Source of the DNA: CAMBRQ01 sp945870325
GTDB lineage: Bacteria; Bacillota; Clostridia; Lachnospirales; Lachnospiraceae
NCBI RefSeq assembly: GCF_050313795.1
Contig: NZ_JBNPMC010000037.1
Coordinates: 1-32,620 of the forward strand
Length of the DNA stretch: 32,620 nt
Direction: 5' to 3'
Shown: piece after piece, positions 1-6,897 of the stretch
How positions within the stretch are numbered: the first letter of the stretch is position 1
Layout of the letters: each line of letters starts with the position of its first letter
The notes under the pieces: model-generated
What the model was told of the DNA's origin: nothing
The model's database searches: none
What the model saw: the letters and a program-made list of their open reading frames with translations, nothing else
Program-made: the position numbers and the translations under genes

Positions 1-171
1 GCCTTGATCCGGATCATACTCTTCCGTATTCTCGATTTTTTCTTCGAATATATCCTCTGTATCAAATGGAATATTAGCCGCTTCTAATTGTTCCTTTAAA
101 CTGCGGTTCTCTGCCTGAAGTTTCCTTACCAGCTTCCGAAGAGAGTCAAGATTGTATGCTTCTATGTTCAT
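1..171 (-). CDS. N-terminus of a probable TOTE conflict-system primase/helicase protein (partial)
   Basis: An open frame runs off the left edge; only about 57 residues are visible. It begins MNIEAYNLDSLRKLV, continues as a charged coiled-coil-like helix (RKLQAENRSLKEQLEAANIP), then an acidic stretch ending EEYDPDQG at the edge. From memory, this short coiled coil followed by EYDPDQG is the usual opening of clostridial DEAD/DEAH helicases that carry the archaeo-eukaryotic primase domain of TOTE conflict systems; no catalytic domain lies inside the window, so this is inference. An ATG at 175-177 is in frame, but the AAGG purine run is only 3 nt from it and about 9 nt from the ATG at 169-171, which I prefer. 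The neighbours (XRE/ImmA/PIN cassette) fit a defence island. Alternative: another long helicase with the same leader helix. Confidence 0.55.
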   Translation of the reverse strand, partial: MNIEAYNLDSLRKLVRKLQAENRSLKEQLEAANIPFDTEDIFEEKIENTEEYDPDQG

Positions 172-195
172 CTGCATTTTCCTTTTATCTCATAA

Positions 196-279
196 TCATT
201 TATCATCTTTTACACACATAAAAATCACATCATTGTCACAAATCTTAGCAGAAATATCCTTATCCATAGCCAAATACAT
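196..279 (-). CDS. Possible small ORF, 27 aa (doubtful)
   Basis: Between the 138-aa gene and the TOTE-like gene an ATG-initiated frame encodes 27 residues starting MYLAMDKDISAKICDNDVIF and ending in KDDK. A GGAG lies about 11 nt upstream. The composition looks like coding sequence rather than random AT-rich DNA, and the frame stays open upstream of the ATG for another 10 codons. It may be a real small protein, a leader for the downstream gene, or the remains of a decayed gene. I do not recognise it. Confidence 0.2.
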   Translation of the reverse strand: MYLAMDKDISAKICDNDVIFMCVKDDK

Positions 280-313
280 TTCTGTTACAACTCCATATAA
301 ATTAATTCATACT

Positions 314-730
314 TTAATTTATATATTCAATAGTATTTTTTATTACATCTATACATTTTTTAACCTTTTTCATTTTAGATGCCTCTTTTTCGTCCACATC
401 CAAAAGCAAAAATGGATTCACAGTAATCTCATTTTCCATTTCCTCTACCGTTGTTTTTAATATCTCTTTATATCTTTCAATTAATGTTCTTACATAACTT
501 CTATTGTTGAAATCTGCATCCATATTTAATCTATATATACCTCGACTCACACAAATATAATTCATATTTCTATCTACTAGCGTTTTCAAGGCACCTGTCA
601 ACATACCTTCTGTATAATTTGCACTTGGATTTCTTCGTCTTGCGTAAGAAAACAATTCCGCCCTACTATGTTCTTCTAAATCTTCCAATAATTCTTTATA
701 ATACATCCGTATCTCACTTGCATTTGACAT
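314..730 (-). CDS. Hypothetical protein, 138 aa, possible N-terminal winged helix
   Basis: Not recognised as a named family. The first ~70 residues (KELLEDLEEHSRAELFSYAR, then a GMLTGALKTLVDR helix and a CVSRGIYRL strand) have the helix-helix-helix-wing order of a winged-helix DNA-binding fold, broadly like HARE-HTH domains; this is fold guessing from sequence pattern. The C-terminal half is helical and charged, ending KKVKKCIDVIKNTIEYIN. The start is supported by AAAGGAG 6-7 nt upstream. The 284 bases upstream (731-1014) are very AT-rich and hold only the terminator of the neighbouring operon and weak promoter-like boxes. It lies in the accessory stretch and precedes the TOTE-like gene by about 140 bases, so it could be a regulator for that gene, but nothing proves it. 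Confidence 0.7.
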   Translation of the reverse strand: MSNASEIRMYYKELLEDLEEHSRAELFSYARRRNPSANYTEGMLTGALKTLVDRNMNYICVSRGIYRLNMDADFNNRSYVRTLIERYKEILKTTVEEMENEITVNPFLLLDVDEKEASKMKKVKKCIDVIKNTIEYIN

Positions 731-970
731 AAAATTCTCCTTTCCATAAATAATTATTACTCTGTTCTATTTCATTTTATCATTCATTAAAATAAATTGA
801 AAGTACTAATTTAATTATTTATCTTTAATTTTTATTTGTTAGAATTATTTTCATGTGTTTTTATGTCGGCAATTAATCCTTCTCGCATGATCCTGCGAAC
901 ATCTAGTTATTGTTATAAAAAATATGCAACTCTTTTGCCAAAAAATAGCTGAAAGCCGCATCTTTCCTAT

Positions 971-1007
971 AAAACAGTAAAAGGACCATGTATCTCTACA
1001 CGATCCT
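971..1007 (-). terminator. Rho-independent terminator of the XRE/ImmA/PIN operon
   Basis: On the minus strand the RNA reads AGGAUCGUGUA, a GAGA loop, then UACAUGGUCCU followed by UUUUAC and UGUUUU. All 11 positions pair, two by G-U wobble; on the plus strand the same two positions would be A-C mismatches, so the hairpin is specific to minus-strand transcripts. It starts 8 nt past the stop of the PIN gene. Confidence 0.8.
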
Positions 1008-1014
1008 CGACTCA

Positions 1015-1671
1015 TCATAACAGCTTACTTAATGTCGCAAGCTTCAATTTAATATTAATACTATTGTCATTAGCAAGTTTCTTTATCCATGTCGTATCTT
1101 CATTTCTATATGGATTCCTAAAGAACCTTTTAACAAACTTTGTCACCTGGCTCTTGAAAGACCAATTCAAATTAGAAGATAAATTGATTGAATTAAAATC
1201 CTTCACAGTTTGATTTTCATCTACCGTACCAACCAAGTATCTCAGAATTAATACATCTGCAAAAGTAAATGGCATAATATCATCTTCAAACTGCAACAAA
1301 GACATATATGGTCCACCTTGTTTCGTATCATCTGTCACCAACGAATATGCACCAAGTGTTTGTGCCAATGATATCGCATATACCTCACCCAAGTCACCTG
1401 TATCATACAGATTTCTGTTTTCATTAACATTATACTCAAAAATCTTGTATACCTGCAAATCCTTTAGCTTCTGATTCGTATATAATTCAATCTTTCCAGC
1501 AGCAATGTCAGAATCAACCTGTTCAAGCACATCCTGACCATGATTTTCTAACTCGACATCGCGAATCTGTTCATAGATGAATACGCCCTCATCAAAGAAT
1601 TTAAACAATATATCCTGAAGACCTGCCTTATAGAAATGGATAATAGCATTTGTGTCTAAAGAGGCTCTCAA
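1015..1671 (-). CDS. PIN-domain protein, probable toxin ribonuclease
   Basis: 218 aa. The N-terminus MRASLDTNAIIHFYKAG is the first strand of a PIN nuclease with Asp6. Further acidic residues sit where PIN enzymes hold their metal site: Glu40 (RDVELE), Glu96 in DLGEVYAISLAQ and Asp114/115 in LVTDDTKQGG. PIN domains cut single-stranded RNA and are common type II toxins. The C-terminal ~90 residues (from about 130) are extra relative to a minimal ~130-aa PIN toxin and carry a basic patch (KSQVTKFVKRFFRNPYR). Translation starts at a TTG that overlaps the TGA stop of the metallopeptidase gene, with GGAGG 9 nt upstream, so the two proteins are translationally coupled. The domain assignment is strong; toxicity is inferred. 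Confidence 0.85.
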   Translation of the reverse strand: MRASLDTNAIIHFYKAGLQDILFKFFDEGVFIYEQIRDVELENHGQDVLEQVDSDIAAGKIELYTNQKLKDLQVYKIFEYNVNENRNLYDTGDLGEVYAISLAQTLGAYSLVTDDTKQGGPYMSLLQFEDDIMPFTFADVLILRYLVGTVDENQTVKDFNSINLSSNLNWSFKSQVTKFVKRFFRNPYRNEDTTWIKKLANDNSINIKLKLATLSKLL

Positions 1672-2489
1672 TCGTCTAAACCTCCTATCAAATTATCCAA
1701 ATCATCATCGTCATCATCAGAATATTCAACAATCTTATCGCTAACATCTTCTATGCTGAGCTGATAACAAGCCAAAACCCTTTCCAAAGTCTCCTTCGGT
1801 ACCGCATTATGGTTGTAGTTATAAATAGCATAATCAATATACTCATATGGTATATCAATCTCATTACTAGGCACGTTCAGTCTTGCATTTCCACCCACAC
1901 TTCGAAGCAGATTCCCAACTTTCTTTTCAATTTTTTCATTATCAAGACAAAGCTTTTGATTTGAATCAATAACATCCAGACTTTCCAATCGGTTCAATAC
2001 CATATCAAAGCTAACATTAAACTCTGACATGATTCTGGCAATATCCATTGCGGATAATCCCTTTTCATGAAAATTTTGTATTTCCAAATCAATAAATCGG
2101 TCAACATCGTCAGAAGGCATCAATAAACATGCGGCAAAATAATTTGCTTCCTGCTCCTTCTCATCTGTACTTCTTCCATTAATAGTAACATTATCATCAA
2201 TGAAAGAAGTCATATCCTCTAGGTGCAAAATAACATGACCAATCTCATGCGCAAGTGTAAAGATTTCTCTGGACAATCTACTGCAGCTATTCGTAAAAAT
2301 AACAATATCATTGTCTTTTTTTACTGTAAATCCTAGATCGGCATTTTCTCCAAGAGGATATCTTAATAGTTTATACCCTGATCTCTCACATTCCTTAAAC
2401 AAATCAATGATTCCATATCTGCTGATTTTGCACTTTTCTCTAAAGGAATCTGCTTTTATACGGATTTCTCGCTTTCTACTGTCTTGCAT
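1668..2489 (-). CDS. ImmA/IrrE family zinc metallopeptidase
   Basis: 273 aa. The zinc motif HEIGH (residues 81-85, within TLAHEIGHVILHL) and the third-ligand segment EQEANYFAACLLMP (Glu114) identify an ImmA/IrrE (COG2856) peptidase. Members typically cleave a cognate XRE repressor after a stress signal. Here the partner repressor gene lies directly upstream, with its stop inside the AGGAGG ribosome site of this gene, and the PIN gene follows with a 4-base overlap. After the peptidase domain (~1-175) comes a second region of about 70 residues and a very acidic tail (SDDDDDDLDNLIGGLDD), which could contact the basic patch of the PIN protein; that contact is speculation. Peptidase activity is likely since all three ligands are present. 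Confidence 0.9.
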   Translation of the reverse strand: MQDSRKREIRIKADSFREKCKISRYGIIDLFKECERSGYKLLRYPLGENADLGFTVKKDNDIVIFTNSCSRLSREIFTLAHEIGHVILHLEDMTSFIDDNVTINGRSTDEKEQEANYFAACLLMPSDDVDRFIDLEIQNFHEKGLSAMDIARIMSEFNVSFDMVLNRLESLDVIDSNQKLCLDNEKIEKKVGNLLRSVGGNARLNVPSNEIDIPYEYIDYAIYNYNHNAVPKETLERVLACYQLSIEDVSDKIVEYSDDDDDDLDNLIGGLDD

Positions 2490-2500
2490 TCACGCACCTC

Positions 2501-2833
2501 CTAAATCATATCCTTGCGCTGAAGCTTTGCATACATATGCTTATTTGCGTAAAACAAATCAAGCATATCAAATATCTTTTTTGAAGATCCGTTTTCCTTT
2601 CCTACTCTATATGCAACAACCGGAGTCTCATCAAGTACTCTTGTTATATCTCTTACAGTCACATCGAGAACTTCTGCAACTTTAGAAAGGATATCCAATG
2701 TAATACTATTAACTCCACTCTCAATTCTTGCATACTTCTGTCTGCTTACTCCAATTTGATCAGCAATTTGCTCCTGAGTGAAATTTCTCGCACTTCTTAA
2801 TGCCTTAATGCGACTGCCTAACATCTCATTCAT
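2501..2833 (-). CDS. XRE-family helix-turn-helix repressor
   Basis: 110 aa. Residues ~8-62 form a standard Cro/C1-type HTH: IKALRSARNFTQEQIADQIG, VSRQKYARIESGVNSITLDI, then LSKVAEVLDVTVRDI. The remaining ~45 residues (VLDETPVVAYRVGKENGSSK onward) are a short C-terminal segment that may be the cleavage or dimerisation part. GGAGGG lies 6 nt before the ATG. It is the first gene of a three-gene operon with a metallopeptidase and a PIN protein; a palindrome overlaps the promoter -35 box, so autorepression relieved by ImmA cleavage is the natural model. Known XRE + ImmA/IrrE toxin-antitoxin and phage-repressor pairs support this; the exact regulon cannot be read from the sequence. Confidence 0.9.
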   Translation of the reverse strand: MNEMLGSRIKALRSARNFTQEQIADQIGVSRQKYARIESGVNSITLDILSKVAEVLDVTVRDITRVLDETPVVAYRVGKENGSSKKIFDMLDLFYANKHMYAKLQRKDMI

Positions 2834-2861
2834 GATTATCCCTCCATTTCTGTGTACTACT

Positions 2862-2893
2862 ATTCTATCACAAAAATGAGCATTGTCAACAAT
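2862..2893 (-). promoter_or_regulatory. Promoter and operator-like palindrome of the XRE/ImmA/PIN operon
   Basis: Minus-strand boxes TTGACA (2889-2884) and TAGAAT (2867-2862) are separated by 16 bp, near consensus. The perfect inverted repeat ATTGT-CA-ACAAT at 2882-2893 overlaps the -35 box, a suitable site for the XRE repressor encoded immediately downstream. Confidence 0.8.
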
Positions 2894-3053
2894 AAATGTT
2901 ATAATTTTGCAACACTAAGAAAATAGCATGTTTTATTTTTGATCATGTACTCCAAAATTCTGTCCATATCCTCCGTCTTCAATTTCACGAATTTACACGC
3001 AGCACCCATCCACCGTTCTATAGGAGATAATCCCGTAGAGATTTGCTGACATA

Positions 3054-4877
3054 TCAAATCGGCAGGCTATCCCTGACACACAGCGCCCCATACCCCACCT
3101 GCGGATTCGGATACTCCGCAAATCCCGGCAGCGGTCTTGCACCTCTTCTAAAATACGCCTTCACCTTCTCCCCATACAGATACGGATCATTCCCCCTGAC
3201 AATTCCCCATTCCATCAGAAGCGCCGCACCCCCAGTCGCAAATGGAGTCGCAAAGGAAGTCCCCGTAAACTGCGCATAGCCGCCTCCTACCACAGACGTC
3301 GTAATATCCACCCCCGGTGCCACAATATCCGGCTTTACCAGATTCGTCTCACGGGTATACCCTCTCCCCGAGAAATCCGCATAAGCAAAATTCAGCGGAT
3401 TATATGCACCTACCGCAATCACCCTGCTCGCTGTAGATGGAATGGTAAGCGTCGTATTATCTGTCGGATATAAGAATCCTGTCCCGCGATTCAGAATCCC
3501 TTCGCTTGGAAGCCATAATTCATATGCCCCGGAAACGATTTTCTTCGGTGTCAGGACAATCTGCCAGACCCCTCCTGTAATATAAGAATCCTTTGGCAGC
3601 ATATCAATATAGATTTCCTGCGCAGTACTATAAGGACTTGGCTCTCCATAATACAGCAGTATTTCCGTCTGCCCAACCGTGAATCTCTGTGATCCCAGTA
3701 TCTCCTGAATCGGTCCTACCCTGACTCCTGACGGATTGACTAATGATATGTCTATAACATCCGTATACTCTTTCCATATCTGAATACTTAGCGCAGGCTG
3801 ATTATTCTGCACAGCCAACTGTATGACTGCCTCCTGATCCATCGTCAGGATTCCTGACGTATGTCCGGCACTTGCAGCCTCATTGCCGGAACCGATGCAG
3901 ATACAGTTCTTCCAGATATTCGAAAGATCATCAATAAAACGTTCTAGCAACGATGTTCCATCGTGTGAACCATAAGTATTGCCAAAACTAATATTGATTG
4001 CCACCGGCATGCCGAATTCCAACGCTTTTCGGATCACATAGTCAATCCCCTGCATCAATTCCGTTGTCCGCGGGAATCCTTCCTGCCTCGGGCTCCCAAG
4101 TTTTACCACAATCAGTTCACTTTGCGGTGCAACACCTGCATACTGACCGCCGCTGTTCCTTCCATTCCCTGCTGCAATACCTGCAACAGCCGTCCCATGA
4201 CCAGAGGTATCCATACTCGGAACAATCTGCCTGCGTGCCTGGATTGTTGGCTGGCGCAGCGCCTCGTTAATCTGCTCCTGCGTATACTCTACTCCCATGG
4301 CATAGCCCCGAGGCGGTGTCAACTGAAACTCATAACCCCCTCTACCTTCTTCTGCTCTTTCAGACAATTCAGTTTCCATGGAAGCCGGATTTTCTGGCGT
4401 TACCGATCTCACTACCTGCGATTGATCCCACAATGCCCGAATCCTGGTCGTCCCATCCTCATTACGGAAATCTGCATTCTCATAGTCAATTCCCGAATCA
4501 ATCACTGCAACCAGCACTCCCTGTCCGAATAATGCAAAACGGGCATCCTGTACTGCATCGATACAAGATACCCGTTTTCCATTCGCAACTTGGAAAAACA
4601 GCCTCTTAGGCTTCTCAATATATTCTACCTCCGGAATCCCCGCAAGCCTCACAATCAATGACTCCCGGATTGTGATGATTGCATATTCATTCTGTAGTTC
4701 TACCACCTGGCTTGCCAGTTCCCGTACTTTGTCAAGATTTCCCGAATACTTTACGATCAGATCCCATTCTCTTTCAATGGGATTATATCCTACATCCAGT
4801 TCCAAAGACTTCTCCCGTTCCTCTTGTGTAGCATCTAATGCCAGATTCAATAGATTCTCAATCTTCTGACTTGCCAT
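3054..4877 (-). CDS. Csp-like cytoplasmic subtilisin-family serine protease (S8)
   Basis: 607 aa without signal peptide or membrane segment. Residues ~1-95 look like a Csp-type propeptide (strand-helix pattern ending LAGIPEVEYIEKPKRLFF). The subtilase catalytic triad is complete: Asp127 in VAVIDSGID, His227 in DTSGHGTAVAG, Ser541 in TGTSFATPFATGG; the oxyanion Asn332 is in GSGNEA. Between His and Ser, about residues 345-480 form a beta-rich insertion consistent with the jelly-roll domain of clostridial Csp proteases. Csp proteins process SleC in spore germination in some clostridia, whereas many Lachnospiraceae carry extra copies of unknown role, so the substrate is unknown. GGGAGG lies 10 nt before the ATG. 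A related protein is encoded at 19917-21620. No terminator was found after the stop. Confidence 0.92.
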   Translation of the reverse strand: MASQKIENLLNLALDATQEEREKSLELDVGYNPIEREWDLIVKYSGNLDKVRELASQVVELQNEYAIITIRESLIVRLAGIPEVEYIEKPKRLFFQVANGKRVSCIDAVQDARFALFGQGVLVAVIDSGIDYENADFRNEDGTTRIRALWDQSQVVRSVTPENPASMETELSERAEEGRGGYEFQLTPPRGYAMGVEYTQEQINEALRQPTIQARRQIVPSMDTSGHGTAVAGIAAGNGRNSGGQYAGVAPQSELIVVKLGSPRQEGFPRTTELMQGIDYVIRKALEFGMPVAINISFGNTYGSHDGTSLLERFIDDLSNIWKNCICIGSGNEAASAGHTSGILTMDQEAVIQLAVQNNQPALSIQIWKEYTDVIDISLVNPSGVRVGPIQEILGSQRFTVGQTEILLYYGEPSPYSTAQEIYIDMLPKDSYITGGVWQIVLTPKKIVSGAYELWLPSEGILNRGTGFLYPTDNTTLTIPSTASRVIAVGAYNPLNFAYADFSGRGYTRETNLVKPDIVAPGVDITTSVVGGGYAQFTGTSFATPFATGGAALLMEWGIVRGNDPYLYGEKVKAYFRRGARPLPGFAEYPNPQVGYGALCVRDSLPI

Positions 4878-4919
4878 ATAATTCTGCCTCCCTCTTCACC
4901 GTTCGCCTATCCTCATGAT

Positions 4920-4953
4920 GGTCTGATATTCCATAGTACGGTCTGAGGTTCCA
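4920..4953. repeat. Two 14-bp direct repeats, 20 bp apart, upstream of the subtilase gene
   Basis: GGTCTGATATTCCA (4920-4933) and GGTCTGAGGTTCCA (4940-4953) match at 12 of 14 positions with a 20-bp period, about two helical turns. They lie 43 bp upstream of the subtilase start and could be a regulator site; no protein is known to me that reads them. Confidence 0.5.
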
Positions 4954-5006
4954 GATTATTACCACCATTGCCCGGAGATTTTTGGTATCATAAGAACAAA
5001 TCTAGT

Positions 5007-5618
5007 CTATGATACAAAATCATATCCCAGATACGGCGCAATCTCTGCCGGAATAAAATATCCCCGTTCATAACGGCAGACCGGGCATACCTGCGGAACC
5101 ATTTTCCCAGTGTAAATATGTCCACAGTTCAAGCACATCCACTCCCCGTTTGCCTCTTTCTCAAAATACTTATTCTGTTCCAGCAACTCTGCCAGTTTGC
5201 CGAAGCGTCTGCCATGGATAGCTTCTATCTCTGCAATCTGGAAGAATGTAGACGCTGCCTCAATAAATCCTTCCTCTTTTGCTTCATTTCCAAATGCCTG
5301 ATATACATCATCCGCCTCTTCCATCTCGTTGTGCTTCGCTGCTTTTAACAGATCGACCACACTCTCAAAATGATCGATCGGATAGCCTCCCGCAATCTCA
5401 ATCGTAGTTCCGGAAAGGTTCTTAAGCAGATTGTAAAAACGCTCTGCATGAGCACGTTCCTGATCCGCAGTAAAAAGGAAGATCTGATTCACTGAGAATA
5501 AGCCCTGTTTCTTCGCCTCTTCTGCTGCAATGGTATACCTGTTTCTTGCCTGGCTCTCTCCGGCAAATGCTTTCATCAGATTCACTCTTGTCTTACTTTC
5601 TTTAAAATCAATAGCCAT
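5007..5618 (-). CDS. rbr: Rubrerythrin
   Basis: 203 aa, the usual length. The N-terminal ~145 residues are the ferritin-like diiron four-helix bundle: Glu21 in FAGESQARNRY, an ExxH at Glu54-His57 (DQERAHAERF), acidic ligands near 98-101 (NEMEEADDVY), and a second ExxH at Glu132-His135 (EIEAIHGRRF). The C-terminus is a rubredoxin-like iron site with Cys162/165 (CLNC) and Cys178/181 (CPVC). Rubrerythrins reduce hydrogen peroxide with electrons from NADH via rubredoxin, protecting strict anaerobes. AAGGAG lies 7-8 nt before the ATG. The start codon itself sits in one arm of a perfect 11-bp inverted repeat, see the next entry. The gene follows a glycosyltransferase gene by 65 bases and may be co-transcribed with it or have its own promoter. 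Confidence 0.97.
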   Translation of the reverse strand: MAIDFKESKTRVNLMKAFAGESQARNRYTIAAEEAKKQGLFSVNQIFLFTADQERAHAERFYNLLKNLSGTTIEIAGGYPIDHFESVVDLLKAAKHNEMEEADDVYQAFGNEAKEEGFIEAASTFFQIAEIEAIHGRRFGKLAELLEQNKYFEKEANGEWMCLNCGHIYTGKMVPQVCPVCRYERGYFIPAEIAPYLGYDFVS

Positions 5619-5663
5619 GTCACACTCTCCTTTTCATTCTTAATCCTAGTATGTGACATGGCT
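5613..5663 (-). promoter_or_regulatory. Perfect 11-bp inverted repeat covering the rubrerythrin start codon
   Basis: AGCCATGTCAC (5613-5623) and GTGACATGGCT (5653-5663) are exact reverse complements 29 nt apart. In the minus-strand mRNA the ATG of rbr is in the 3' arm and its AAGGAG ribosome site is in the loop. The hairpin could hide the start codon; alternatively the two half-sites are bound by a protein on DNA. It is not followed by a U-tract, so it is not a terminator. Confidence 0.6.
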
Positions 5664-5683
5664 GCCAAATTATTCATATTTTA

Positions 5684-6700
5684 TTAATTGAATCCAATAA
5701 TTCTTCTCGCAACGCTATATGCGAGAGAAGATATCTTTCTGCCAGATTTCCCCGGTATATTCATAGTCTGTCCAAGAATACCATATCGGATCTTAATATA
5801 GACCTTGACATCCTTCTGCTTAAGATACTTCCAGAGTTCTTTCTTCTTCTCCAGATTCTCCTGTGTCTTGGATCGGATCAGAAGTATGGATGACACCGTC
5901 ATCATGATTGCCAGATAGTTAATCATATATGCTCTTAATTTCTTACTGGTAACCTTCTTTAACTCATACATATCTATCATGGTCTTCGTAACGAAAATCT
6001 GCTGGTCAACCCTTGCAATCATATTCTTCTCATTGACAGACTGGTCGTCTCTTCCGATATAATACCGGTAAAAATCCACATCCAGATAGTAGATCTTACG
6101 CACATAAGGCAATGGATAATATACATAGATATTATCTACATAGAACGTATGCTTCGGCAATATCATCTGACTTAATTTCAGCATATCTGTCCGGTAGATA
6201 ACCGAATGCATCAAAATATACTGATCCAAATGAAAATGCCCGATATCATCCCAACGGAATATCTCATCCTGTGGCAGTACATTACGGTAGTGGATGCATT
6301 TCTTATGCGCTGCCCCAACCTTCTCGTATACATAATTGGACACCAGCATATCTATCTGCTCATTCTCATCTTCCAGATGCCGAAGCAGTTCCAATATCTT
6401 ATGCAGCGCTTCTTCATCCACCCAGTCATCACTGTCCACAACTTTAAAATATTTACCCTGTGCATTGGTAAGACCCGAATTCACCGCATCTCCGTGTCCG
6501 CCATTCTCTTTATCTACAACTTTAATAATATTCGGATACCGCTCCATGTATTCATGGGCAATCTCTGATGTTCTGTCCTTAGAGCCATCATTAACAATAA
6601 TAATCTCCACATCTTCTCCGCCCGGTAGAATACTTTCAATCGCATGCGACATATAATCCTGCGAATTATAACATGGGATTGCAAATGAAATGTACTTCAT
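5684..6700 (-). CDS. Family 2 glycosyltransferase (GT-A fold)
   Basis: 338 aa. The N-terminal ~110 residues are a classical GT2 nucleotide-sugar domain: SFAIPCYNSQDYMSHAIES, VNDGSKDRTSEIA (Asp38), the ENGGHGDAVNSGL segment and the metal-binding DSDDW (89-93). The C-terminal half is helical and basic, with one hydrophobic stretch (INYLAIMMTVSSILL) but no clear multi-pass region, so the enzyme is probably cytoplasmic and membrane-associated. Donor and acceptor cannot be read from sequence; a surface polysaccharide or glycolipid is the usual role. It has its own strong promoter and is divergent from the PPi-PFK gene. Rubrerythrin follows 65 bases downstream. Confidence 0.92.
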   Translation of the reverse strand: MKYISFAIPCYNSQDYMSHAIESILPGGEDVEIIIVNDGSKDRTSEIAHEYMERYPNIIKVVDKENGGHGDAVNSGLTNAQGKYFKVVDSDDWVDEEALHKILELLRHLEDENEQIDMLVSNYVYEKVGAAHKKCIHYRNVLPQDEIFRWDDIGHFHLDQYILMHSVIYRTDMLKLSQMILPKHTFYVDNIYVYYPLPYVRKIYYLDVDFYRYYIGRDDQSVNEKNMIARVDQQIFVTKTMIDMYELKKVTSKKLRAYMINYLAIMMTVSSILLIRSKTQENLEKKKELWKYLKQKDVKVYIKIRYGILGQTMNIPGKSGRKISSLAYSVARRIIGFN

Positions 6701-6738
6701 TCTCTCTCTCCTTTACCTGTTAGTATATAACTTTAACT

Positions 6739-6767
6739 AGTATAAAACATTTTAACGATTTTTCCAA
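6739..6767 (-). promoter_or_regulatory. Promoter of the glycosyltransferase gene
   Basis: Minus-strand TTGGAA (6767-6762), 17 bp, TATACT (6744-6739), about 39 bp before the ATG. AAAGGAGAG lies just upstream of the start. Confidence 0.7.
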
Positions 6768-6830
6768 CCGATTCTTTGTAAAATCTCTTTTATCTCTTTT
6801 ATAAAACCTATAAAAATCTATTTTGCACAA

Positions 6831-6890
6831 TTGTAAAATCCATCTCTATCCTTTATAGTAAATGATAGAGAATATACATGACTAGGAGGA
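6831..6890 (+). promoter_or_regulatory. Promoter, inverted repeat and ribosome site of the first PPi-PFK gene
   Basis: TTGTAA (6831-6836), 17 bp, TATAGT (6854-6859). A 7-bp inverted repeat, CTCTATC (6844-6850) and GATAGAG (6864-6870), brackets the -10 box and could be an operator. AGGAGGA at 6884-6890 is 7 nt from the ATG. Confidence 0.7.
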
Positions 6891-6897
6891 TATTGCA

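Noticed and set aside
4985..5015. 8-bp inverted repeat GTATCATA/TATGATAC at the rbr stop as a terminator
   Set aside because: AT-rich, 15-nt loop and no U-tract on the minus strand; at most a weak 3' hairpin.
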